From SIG622 sp045596605 (lineage in GTDB: Bacteria > Bacillota > Clostridia > Oscillospirales > CAG-382): a DNA stretch of 6,062 nt. Shown piece by piece: positions 1-4,914 of this stretch. Where the stretch lies: NCBI GenBank assembly GCA_045596605.1, contig JAZOCR010000028.1, positions 1 through 6,062 of the forward strand. Reading direction: 5' to 3'. A program made the position numbers and the translations under genes. Position 1 is the stretch's first letter. Every line of letters begins with the position of its first letter. Under the pieces are notes generated by a model. It ran no database searches. It saw only the letters and a list, made by a program, of their open reading frames with translations, and had not been told where the DNA came from.

Positions 1-226
1 CAGTACAGCCGGGAAACAAAATAAGAGCAAGAGCTGATGTTACCCCGTAGATAAGATAGGGATATTTCCCTCGGAGCTCTATGCACGCAAAGGCAACCGC
101 ACCGGATGCGACCGCACACGCTGTGAGGTCTATTACGTCAATTACACATCCTAATATTATTACGACCACCGACAGCGCACATATAATTGCCGATAAGGCG
201 AGCTTTTTAATTTCGTTTCTTTTCAA
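1..226 (-). CDS. Integral membrane protein of unknown function, 5' part only (TTG start)
   Basis: Only the first 75 codons lie in the window; the gene continues past the left edge. The start is read as TTG at 226-224, because AAGGAG (plus-strand 235-240) sits 8 nt upstream and no ATG or GTG fits in frame. The protein opens with a charged segment (MKRNEIKK). Two hydrophobic stretches follow, at about residues 9-30 and 33-49, then a short charged loop (ELRGKYP, 50-56) and a third stretch from about 57. This suggests a small polytopic inner-membrane protein. I recall similar uncharacterised proteins beside J-domain genes in Clostridia, but can name no function or Pfam family. It starts 17 nt after the J-domain gene's stop codon, so it is very likely cotranscribed and perhaps translationally coupled. 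A small ECF-type S component is an alternative I cannot exclude. The gene is well supported; its function is unknown. Confidence 0.72.
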   Translation of the reverse strand, partial: MKRNEIKKLALSAIICALSVVVIILGCVIDVIDLTACAVASGAVAFACIELRGKYPYLIYGVTSALALILFPGCT

Positions 227-243
227 AGTCCGGTCTCCTTTTA

Positions 244-855
244 TCAGTTGCAGAAACAGCTGCTAAGACCGTTCATACACAAAAGGCAGGAACAAAGGTC
301 GCAGCAGGAGCAGCCGACATTGGTTGTGTGAAATTCACCGCCGTCGGTATAGGATGTGTAACCGCTGCTACGGCTGTTGATATTTTCAAAGGCGGATTTA
401 TATTCCTGATTTTCAGGGTCAAGAGAGCAGGCTATCGAAAACTCTCTTGACGCACGGCTGTAATTGCTTGTGCGAAGATAAATATGTCCCATAATATAGT
501 GCCACTCGGCATTTCTGTATCCTTGCGGAATATTATTGAGAATATTTATTGCGGCAAATACGTTTCCTGAATTTATATATGCCCTTGCACTTGCCAGCAT
601 AGCATCGTAAGAGGCTGTATCTCCGTATTCCGCATTTGCGGTACCGCCGTAGCCGTAGTCTGAGCCTTGCTTTCCGCTTCGCATATCGTTTATTTTGTCG
701 TATGCGGCGTTTATTTCACGCATTTTCTCCGCAGCGTATTCGCTTCCCGGATTTGCATCGGGGTGATATTTTTTAGCAAGTCTTCTATATGCGCTTTTTA
801 TTTCGTCGTCGCTTGCTCCCGGTGAAACGCCGAGCACTTCATATGGATTTTTCAT
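244..855 (-). CDS. J-domain (DnaJ-like) co-chaperone with TPR-like region and cysteine-rich C-terminus
   Basis: A 203-residue protein. Residues 3-57 form a J domain: NPYEVLGV at 3-10, helix II with KSAYRRLAKKY at 20-30, the diagnostic HPD at 31-33, then the EINAAYDKI helix. J domains stimulate Hsp70 (DnaK) ATPase, so a DnaK-partner role is expected. After a Gly/Tyr/Ser linker (about 60-82), residues 83-160 look like two TPR-type helical repeats (ASARAYINSGNVFAAINIL; HYIMGHIYLRTSNYSRASREF), likely a client-binding surface. The tail (182-202) has eight cysteines in 21 residues. It lacks the zinc-finger CxxCxGxG repeats and beta-sandwich domains of true DnaJ and is about half its length, so it is not classical dnaJ. 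The RBS AAAGGAA lies 8 nt before the ATG. It is the middle gene of an apparent three-gene operon. The J-domain call is certain; the client is unknown. Confidence 0.95.
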   Translation of the reverse strand: MKNPYEVLGVSPGASDDEIKSAYRRLAKKYHPDANPGSEYAAEKMREINAAYDKINDMRSGKQGSDYGYGGTANAEYGDTASYDAMLASARAYINSGNVFAAINILNNIPQGYRNAEWHYIMGHIYLRTSNYSRASREFSIACSLDPENQEYKSAFENINSRSSGYTSYTDGGEFHTTNVGCSCCDLCSCLLCMNGLSSCFCN

Positions 856-879
856 TAAAATATTTCCTTTCAGGTGACA

Positions 880-1755
880 CTAATTATTTTTATTTTTTGA
901 GAATATTCTTTCAATTATCGCAGGACAGCCAAGATACAAAACATTCTGCGCTACAGAGCAAAGTGCCTTTCCTTCGACGGAAAGAGATGCTTTTTTTGCA
1001 GATAGAATGTCTGCAGCTCTGTCTGTGCCGTGAAATATAACGTTTTTATTCTTACATAGTATATTTTCGGCATCCTTTGCATTTTTATATTCTGTAAGAT
1101 AGGGATTAAAGGCATTATTTTTTTCGTCTTTATATAAATCCTCAAGGGCATCGGCGCAGTAAATAAATTTGCCTACCTCAAACCCTACCGAATAGGCATC
1201 ATCCTTTTGCTTCTCCGGAAGCTCAAGCTTCATAAGATGCCCCATCATTTTGCCGAAAACGGCTGATATTTCATCAATACAGGTGCTGTTACTTTTTTCG
1301 AGTGCGGAGATTTCTGCTAAGCAGTCGGAAATAATAAAGTCTGCCTCTGCATATCCTGCCTTGACAGCCTTGTTTTTCATGCGTTTTGCTATCGGCAAAA
1401 GAAGTCTTGCAAAAAGTGAGGAGAAAAACCTTTCGTCTGAAATTGTATCGCAAAGCTTATAGTAGTTGAGTATAGAGAATATTGAAGCCGAGAGGGCAAG
1501 AGAGTCGTTTTCCTTTATACAGTCGGTTTTAGCAAATAAATGAAAGCCGCATCTTGCTTTGCATATGCTGTAGGGGTTGCCGGTGAAAATCATATGCACG
1601 AGTGCAAAAAAAGTGTAGTCATAGCTCAGAAAAAAGCGTGAAAATCTGCTTATGCGCTTTTTTGAAGTTTTGCAAAGACCGCAGTAGACGGATTTGTAAA
1701 GCTTGTATTCACGGACCTTCAGCTCATCTTCAAGCGGTTTTATATATCCAAACAT
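880..1755 (-). CDS. DUF5685 family protein (uncharacterised; possible helical, isoprenoid-synthase-like fold)
   Basis: A 291-residue protein beginning MFGYIKP, with YCGLCK at residues 24-29. I recognise this opening as the DUF5685 family, common in Clostridia and of unknown function. It appears almost wholly alpha-helical, with no signal peptide. Visible motifs are C25-x2-C28, C65-x3-C69 and C79, which could form a metal or Fe-S site. D46 lies in SYDYTFFAL. An acidic motif D103-x3-D107-E108 follows NYYKLC. A second, D202-x3-D206-x3-D210, is followed by FNP (216-218). The two Asp motifs, about 100 residues apart on predicted helices, recall the diphosphate/Mg-binding motifs of squalene/phytoene-synthase-like enzymes; that link is inference. 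The ATG follows a moderate RBS (AGAGAGGTG) and a good promoter. It is the first gene of the operon with the J-domain and membrane genes. The family call is fairly sure; the function is unknown. Confidence 0.85.
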   Translation of the reverse strand: MFGYIKPLEDELKVREYKLYKSVYCGLCKTSKKRISRFSRFFLSYDYTFFALVHMIFTGNPYSICKARCGFHLFAKTDCIKENDSLALSASIFSILNYYKLCDTISDERFFSSLFARLLLPIAKRMKNKAVKAGYAEADFIISDCLAEISALEKSNSTCIDEISAVFGKMMGHLMKLELPEKQKDDAYSVGFEVGKFIYCADALEDLYKDEKNNAFNPYLTEYKNAKDAENILCKNKNVIFHGTDRAADILSAKKASLSVEGKALCSVAQNVLYLGCPAIIERIFSKNKNN

Positions 1756-1779
1756 TTTTACACCTCTCTTTGCTATTGA

Positions 1780-1793
1780 TACATTATAATGTA
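1780..1793. repeat. 14-bp perfect palindrome over the minus-strand -10 box
   Basis: TACATTATAATGTA equals its own reverse complement. It contains TATAAT on both strands and covers the -10 of the DUF5685 operon promoter, so it could be a repressor half-site pair or simply a symmetrical -10. There is no matching -35 on the plus strand. Confidence 0.5.
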
Positions 1794-1811
1794 TTTTTTT
1801 AACGCTTGCAA
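1783..1811 (-). promoter_or_regulatory. Predicted sigma-A promoter for the DUF5685 / J-domain / membrane operon
   Basis: Read on the minus strand, -35 TTGCAA (plus-strand 1806-1811) is separated by 17 nt from a perfect -10 TATAAT (plus-strand 1783-1788). Transcription would begin near 1776, about 20 nt before the DUF5685 ATG, leaving a short leader that holds only the RBS. No second promoter is evident in the 24- and 17-nt gaps downstream, which supports one three-gene transcript. Confidence 0.6.
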
Positions 1812-1884
1812 GTGTTTCTGTGTGAAATTATGCTGAATTTAATTAAATTTAGGAAATGTTTATATATTTTAGCAGGAAAGTTTC

Positions 1885-1913
1885 TTGAAAAGAAAAGAAA
1901 ATTATGGTATCAT
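1885..1913 (+). promoter_or_regulatory. Predicted sigma-A promoter for the membrane protein / methyltransferase / PHP genes
   Basis: -35 TTGAAA (1885-1890) and -10 TATCAT (1908-1913) are 17 nt apart, each with 5/6 consensus bases. The predicted start near 1919-1921 lies 26-28 nt before the ATG at 1947. A dyad at 1912-1940 overlaps the end of the -10 and the start site. This promoter and the minus-strand promoter at 1783-1811 are divergent, back to back. Confidence 0.62.
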
Positions 1914-1940
1914 AGTCCTCAGATTATTATGGAGGACTAT
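1912..1940. promoter_or_regulatory. 9-bp perfect inverted repeat over start site and RBS (possible operator)
   Basis: ATAGTCCTC (1912-1920) is the exact reverse complement of GAGGACTAT (1932-1940), with 11 nt between. The right arm contains the GGAGG ribosome binding site of the gene at 1947, and the left arm overlaps the -10 box and predicted transcription start. As DNA it is well placed to bind a repressor. As RNA it would hide the ribosome binding site, but only if transcription starts upstream of the predicted +1. Confidence 0.5.
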
Positions 1941-1946
1941 TTTAAA

Positions 1947-2393
1947 ATGAAAAAGATAATTCCACACGTAACAAAGTTTTTTAATATCACGTTTGCGCTT
2001 TATACCTGCGTGTCCTTTGGTATGATGCTCCTGAATATTGCATTTGTAACCGGAGAAGCTCCAAAATGGAATGGCGTTGCATTGTTGTTTGCCCATATGC
2101 TTCTTTTCTCTGCAATATGCGGTCTTGCAATAACCCTTACCTCTATACCTAAAAAGCTCAGTGGCGCCCTCGCACACGTTATAAGATTTGTATGCTGCTA
2201 CGGTGCTTTTTATCTTTGCTTCTTTGCGCTTGTGAAGAATACGGCTGAGCCTATAAACGTGGTTGTTTTAAGCACCGCTTTTGTAATTATATATGCCGTA
2301 GTTGCAGTAGCTTGCGCAGTTTTCCGTGCTCTCCTTTGCAAAAAGGCAGCAGCGGCTGATGAATACGAAAACGTGTATTCTGACAACAAATAA
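1947..2393 (+). CDS. Four-helix integral membrane protein of unknown function (possibly DUF3021-like)
   Basis: A 148-residue protein. The frame stays open upstream to 1806, but ATG 1947 is chosen because GGAGG (1931-1935) precedes it by 11 nt and the product then begins MKKIIPHVTK, a normal membrane-protein N-terminus. The in-frame ATG at 1929 lacks an RBS and would put residues inside the control region. Four hydrophobic segments are seen at about 11-34, 42-66, 74-96 and 103-128. Lysines at the N-terminus, in the 2-3 loop (PKK, 68-70) and after helix 4 (CKK) predict both ends in the cytoplasm. The C-tail is acidic (DEYENVYSD). The size and four-helix plan resemble DUF3021-type proteins, but I see no diagnostic motif. 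It lies 34 nt before the methyltransferase gene and is probably the first gene of that transcript. Confidence 0.78.
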   Translation: MKKIIPHVTKFFNITFALYTCVSFGMMLLNIAFVTGEAPKWNGVALLFAHMLLFSAICGLAITLTSIPKKLSGALAHVIRFVCCYGAFYLCFFALVKNTAEPINVVVLSTAFVIIYAVVAVACAVFRALLCKKAAAADEYENVYSDNK

Positions 2394-2427
2394 GCATTGA
2401 GTATATCTACAATAAGGATATTTATAA

Positions 2428-3600
2428 ATGGAGAAACTTAAATATTGTGCCACCTGTCTTTTTGGGCTTGAGAGACTTGTTGGTGAAGAAATAGACGCTC
2501 TCGGATACAAACGATGCGAAACCATTGACGGCAGAGTTTATTTTGAGGGTGATATAACGGCGATAGCAAGATGTAATATATGGCTTCGCTGTGCGGAGCG
2601 TGTGTATATCGTAGCAGGGGAATTTTCTGCGGAAAGCTTTGTAGAGCTTTTTGACGGTACGTACGCTATCCCTTGGGAGAAATTCATTGGAGAGAAAGAC
2701 GCTTTTCCGAACTCCGGTCATTCTGTGAAATCTCAGCTTACAAGTATTCCCGACTGCCAGAGCATAGTTAAAAAGGCTATGGTGGAACGGCTGAAAAGCG
2801 TATACGGCACCGAATGGTTTGAAGAAAGCGGAACGAAGTACAGAATAGAGTTTTTTATTCTTAATAATAAGGCAACTCTTATGATAGATACCTCCGGCGA
2901 GCCGCTTTTCAAAAGAGGATACCGTGAAAAAGCTGCCGAAGCTCCGCTTCGTGAAACTCTTGCGGCGGCGCTGGTGAAGCTGTCGAGACCGAGGGAAAAC
3001 GTAATAACCTGGGACCCGTTTTGTGGCTCAGGTACTATTGTGATAGAAGCGGCGCTGATTATGACAAATACCGCACCGGGAATAAATCGCCGTTTTGCAT
3101 CGGAGCATTTTTCGTGGATGCCAAAAAAGGTATGGCGTGATGCAAGAAACGAGGCACAGGAGGCTGTAAACACAGAAACCTCGTTTATGGCGTGGGCGTC
3201 GGATATAGATGCTGAATGCGTAGAGCTTGCAAGGGAAAACGCAAAGCGTGCGGGAGTAGAGAGGTATATTAAAATATTCCGCAAGGATGCTCTTACTATA
3301 ACCGATAACGGCGAGCGTACAACAATAGTGTGCAATCCGCCTTACGGTGAACGTCTTGGTACTATCCGTGAGGCAAGGGAGCTTTACAAAAAGCTTGGCA
3401 AGACACTCGGAAATCTCGTTCCTCCCTGGCAGATGTATCTTCTTACCTCTGAGGAGGAGTTTGAACGACTTTACGGCAAACGCTCAAATAAGGCGAGAAA
3501 ACTCTACAACGGTATGATAAAGTGTTACTTATATCAGTACTATAAGGAAAGAACAAGTAATAACAAGTCTGGAAATTTGCGCAGCAAATTTCAAAGTTGA
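2428..3600 (+). CDS. THUMP-domain class I SAM-dependent RNA methyltransferase (RlmL/YpsC family)
   Basis: A 390-residue protein of the COG0116 family, which transfers methyl from S-adenosylmethionine to N2 of a guanine in 23S rRNA (m2G2445 for the N-terminal half of E. coli RlmL). The B. subtilis counterpart is YpsC. The N-terminal region (about 1-60) is the ferredoxin-like domain typical of the family, ending IARCNIWLRCAERV. A THUMP domain spans about 65-155. The Rossmann-fold catalytic domain begins around 165. Motif I is DPFCGSGT (196-203), an acidic SDID turn is at 258-261, and catalytic motif IV is NPPYGERLG (303-311). RBS AAGGAT lies 8 nt before the ATG. Family members usually end close to the NGMIKC-type segment (here 361-366). 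Here the last 15 residues, TSNNKSGNLRSKFQS, come from an inserted palindromic element, and the stop falls inside its second hairpin. The core is intact, so activity is likely. The exact target guanine is not shown by sequence. Confidence 0.95.
   Translation: MEKLKYCATCLFGLERLVGEEIDALGYKRCETIDGRVYFEGDITAIARCNIWLRCAERVYIVAGEFSAESFVELFDGTYAIPWEKFIGEKDAFPNSGHSVKSQLTSIPDCQSIVKKAMVERLKSVYGTEWFEESGTKYRIEFFILNNKATLMIDTSGEPLFKRGYREKAAEAPLRETLAAALVKLSRPRENVITWDPFCGSGTIVIEAALIMTNTAPGINRRFASEHFSWMPKKVWRDARNEAQEAVNTETSFMAWASDIDAECVELARENAKRAGVERYIKIFRKDALTITDNGERTTIVCNPPYGERLGTIREARELYKKLGKTLGNLVPPWQMYLLTSEEEFERLYGKRSNKARKLYNGMIKCYLYQYYKERTSNNKSGNLRSKFQS
3506..3553 (+). repeat. Direct repeat copy 1 (48 bp) at the methyltransferase 3' end
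   Basis: It encodes methyltransferase residues 361-375 (NGMIKCYLYQYYKER) and is repeated at 3615-3662 with 47 of 48 bases identical. The single difference, A3519 against T3628, is synonymous (ATA/ATT, Ile). Confidence 0.95.
3572..3592. repeat. Perfect hairpin 1 of a tandem palindromic element
   Basis: GAAATTTGC (3572-3580) pairs with GCAAATTTC (3584-3592) around a 3-nt GCA loop. No T-tract follows, so it is not an intrinsic terminator. It is read through as the methyltransferase's foreign C-terminal tail (NLRSKF). It lies one base before hairpin 2 and between the two 48-bp direct repeats. Confidence 0.9.
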
Positions 3601-3613
3601 GCTTGCTCAACTT
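3594..3613. repeat. Perfect hairpin 2 of a tandem palindromic element
   Basis: AAGTTGAGC (3594-3602) pairs with GCTCAACTT (3605-3613) around a 2-nt TT loop. The methyltransferase stop codon TGA (3598-3600) lies in its left arm. With hairpin 1 it forms a 42-bp double-palindrome module, the look of a dispersed REP-like or MITE-like element. In mRNA it could protect the 3' end or lower expression of the downstream PHP gene. Confidence 0.88.
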
Positions 3614-3614
3614 C

Positions 3615-3662
3615 ACAACGGTATGATTAAGTGTTACTTATATCAGTACTATAAGGAAAGAA
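3615..3662 (+). repeat. Direct repeat copy 2 (48 bp), downstream of the methyltransferase stop
   Basis: This is the second copy of the segment at 3506-3553, offset by 109 bp, so it is shifted one base relative to the methyltransferase frame. It is now in the gap before the PHP gene. Confidence 0.95.
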
Positions 3663-3763
3663 ACGATAGTAGAAAAATTCAAAAGAAAAGAGAAAATAAT
3701 AATGGTTATCGACCTTCACGTACACACAAAGGAACTAAGCTCTTGCTCCACTGTATCAATTGA
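3623..3763 (+). pseudogene. Detached remnant of the methyltransferase 3' end (copy-2 frame)
   Basis: Read in its own frame, copy 2 gives MIKCYLYQYYKER followed by a basic, low-complexity tail (NDSRKIQKKRENN), and stays open to TGA at 3761-3763. It overlaps the first 62 nt of the PHP gene. No RBS precedes the ATG, so independent translation is unlikely. It may be the original end of the methyltransferase gene, cut off by the palindromic element, or a fragment copied from a related allele. The repeat identity is certain; the pseudogene reading is inference. Confidence 0.4.
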
Positions 3764-4385
3764 GGAAGCAATAGAGCGTTATGCAAAAATCGGCTACGAC
3801 GCAATAGTAGTTACAAACCATCTCAGCAAGTGGTCTATAGGCTACAGAGAAATGGAAAGCTGGGAAAGCTTTATAGATGGCTTCATGGCGCCGGTTAAAA
3901 ACGCAAAGGAATATGGTGAAAAGCACGGAATTAAGGTGTTCTTTGGCTGCGAGCTCAGATTCCACGATGACGGAAACGACTACCTTATATACGGAATTAC
4001 CGAGGAGTTTCTTAAAAACACCCCCGATATTATGGCTATGGGTATCGGCAAGCTCCACAGTATTACAAAGGATTTAGGATTCCTTATCTTCCAGGCGCAC
4101 CCCTTCAGAAACGGACAGAAAATCACACCTCCCGAATATCTTGACGGTATCGAGGTTGGTAACGGACATCCCCGTCATAACGGAAGAAATGATATTGCCC
4201 GCATATGGGCGGACGCCTACGGACTTCTCTCTGCTGCCGGCTCGGATTTCCACGAGGAAGGCGATGAGGGAACAGGTGGCATTCTTACTTTTGTCGACGT
4301 GAAGGATGAGGCAGGGCTTTGTGAGGTGTTGAAGTCGAAAAACTACAGACTCATCATGAACTGCAAGGGCGGACTTTATTTATAA
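3702..4385 (+). CDS. PHP-domain metal-dependent phosphoesterase
   Basis: A 227-residue cytoplasmic protein that is one complete PHP (polymerase and histidinol phosphatase) domain, a TIM-barrel-like fold holding two or three metal ions for phosphoester hydrolysis. Likely ligands are H6 and H8 in DLHVHTK, H40 in VVTNH (where TDH is usual), E84 in GCELRF, H119 in GKLHS, H133 in QAHPFRNG, and D182 and H184 in GSDFH. All metal-site motifs are present, so it should be active. The substrate cannot be read from sequence; stand-alone PHP proteins of this size include nucleotide and sugar-phosphate phosphatases, and annotating it as histidinol phosphatase would be over-specific. The start at 3702 puts the first motif at the usual distance from the N-terminus, but the RBS is poor (AAAAGAGA, purine-rich only). 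It may have depended on translation from the upstream methyltransferase gene, whose end has been rearranged. Confidence 0.93.
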   Translation: MVIDLHVHTKELSSCSTVSIEEAIERYAKIGYDAIVVTNHLSKWSIGYREMESWESFIDGFMAPVKNAKEYGEKHGIKVFFGCELRFHDDGNDYLIYGITEEFLKNTPDIMAMGIGKLHSITKDLGFLIFQAHPFRNGQKITPPEYLDGIEVGNGHPRHNGRNDIARIWADAYGLLSAAGSDFHEEGDEGTGGILTFVDVKDEAGLCEVLKSKNYRLIMNCKGGLYL

Positions 4386-4466
4386 TCGTATTTTGTCGAA
4401 TAGCAGTGCGGACATCACGTTTTCAAAAATTTAATGTTAAAAAAATGTAAATAAGACAAAAAACGC

Positions 4467-4495
4467 TTGATTTTTCAATATTATTGTACTACAAT
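4467..4495 (+). promoter_or_regulatory. Sigma-A promoter of the groES-groEL operon
   Basis: -35 TTGATT (4467-4472), a 17-nt spacer and -10 TACAAT (4490-4495). The predicted start near 4501-4503 lies just upstream of the CIRCE operator, the standard layout for HrcA-repressed heat-shock operons. The gap between the PHP gene and this promoter (4386-4466) is AT-rich, and I see no convincing terminator in it. Confidence 0.8.
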
Positions 4496-4507
4496 AGCGT
4501 CTGTGGT

Positions 4508-4534
4508 TTAGCACTCGCACACAAAGAGTGCTAA
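4508..4534. promoter_or_regulatory. CIRCE operator (HrcA binding site), perfect match
   Basis: TTAGCACTC (4508-4516), a 9-nt spacer and GAGTGCTAA (4526-4534) match the CIRCE consensus in both arms without a mismatch. HrcA binds it to repress groE and is released on heat stress, with GroEL helping HrcA to fold. It lies in the 5' leader, about 52 nt before the groES ATG, so it could also form an RNA hairpin that affects message stability. Confidence 0.97.
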
Positions 4535-4586
4535 AACTAAATTAAAAAAATAAAACCTAATTATAATTACAAAGGAGGAATTCGGT

Positions 4587-4874
4587 ATGACACTCAAGCC
4601 ATTGGCAGATAGAGTTATAATCAAGGCAACCGAAGCCGAGGAAACAACAAAAAGCGGAATTATTCTTACAGGAGCAGCTAAAGAAAAGCCCAGCTTTGCT
4701 ATAGTAATCGCAGTAGGTCCCGGTGGAATGGTAGATGGCAAGGAAGTTGCGATGACAGTAAAGAAGGGTGATAAGGTTATCACCAGCAAGTATTCCGGAA
4801 CCGAAGTTAAGTGCGGCGGCGAGGAATATACAATCGTAAGACAGTCTGATATTCTTGCAATAGTTGAAGAATAA
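4587..4874 (+). CDS. groES: Co-chaperonin GroES (Hsp10)
   Basis: A 95-residue protein, the normal family length. It forms the seven-subunit lid that caps GroEL and encloses the folding chamber in the cytoplasm. Visible family motifs are LKPLADRVIIK (3-13), the mobile GroEL-binding loop EETTKSGIILTG (18-29), with the hydrophobic IIL tripeptide, the VGPGG turn of the roof region, the GDKVITSKYSGTEV segment and the C-terminal SDILAIVEE. The start has an excellent RBS, AAAGGAGG (4571-4578), 8 nt upstream. It is the first gene of the CIRCE-controlled operon and is followed after 40 nt by groEL. Nothing is out of place, and function is certain by homology. Confidence 0.98.
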   Translation: MTLKPLADRVIIKATEAEETTKSGIILTGAAKEKPSFAIVIAVGPGGMVDGKEVAMTVKKGDKVITSKYSGTEVKCGGEEYTIVRQSDILAIVEE

Positions 4875-4914
4875 CCGGCTTTCTATTTGACAGTTTTATT
4901 TGGAGGTAATGGAA

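Noticed and set aside
244..855. Classical dnaJ of the heat-shock dnaK operon.
   Set aside because: Only the J domain is shared. The zinc-finger CxxCxGxG repeats and C-terminal beta domains are absent, and no CIRCE lies upstream.
1780..1800. Palindrome followed by seven T as a terminator on the plus strand.
   Set aside because: The stem is nearly all A/T with no loop, and no plus-strand gene ends there. Its placement fits a minus-strand -10 box better.
1806..1946. Upstream extension of the four-helix membrane protein frame (47 extra codons).
   Set aside because: The extension runs through the predicted promoter and dyad, has no RBS at its start, and the frame has a good RBS and natural N-terminus at 1947.
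2733..3335. 200-codon open frame on the minus strand inside the methyltransferase gene.
   Set aside because: It is fully antisense to a well-supported conserved gene, has no recognisable domain and is explained by the codon use of the real frame.
3572..3613. Tandem hairpins as a rho-independent terminator after the methyltransferase gene.
   Set aside because: Neither stem is followed by a T-tract. Hairpin 2 is followed by CACAACGG, so intrinsic termination is unlikely.
3506..3662. A CRISPR array or IS element between the methyltransferase and PHP genes.
   Set aside because: There are only two repeats, one of them coding, no further spacers, no transposase and no short target-site duplication.
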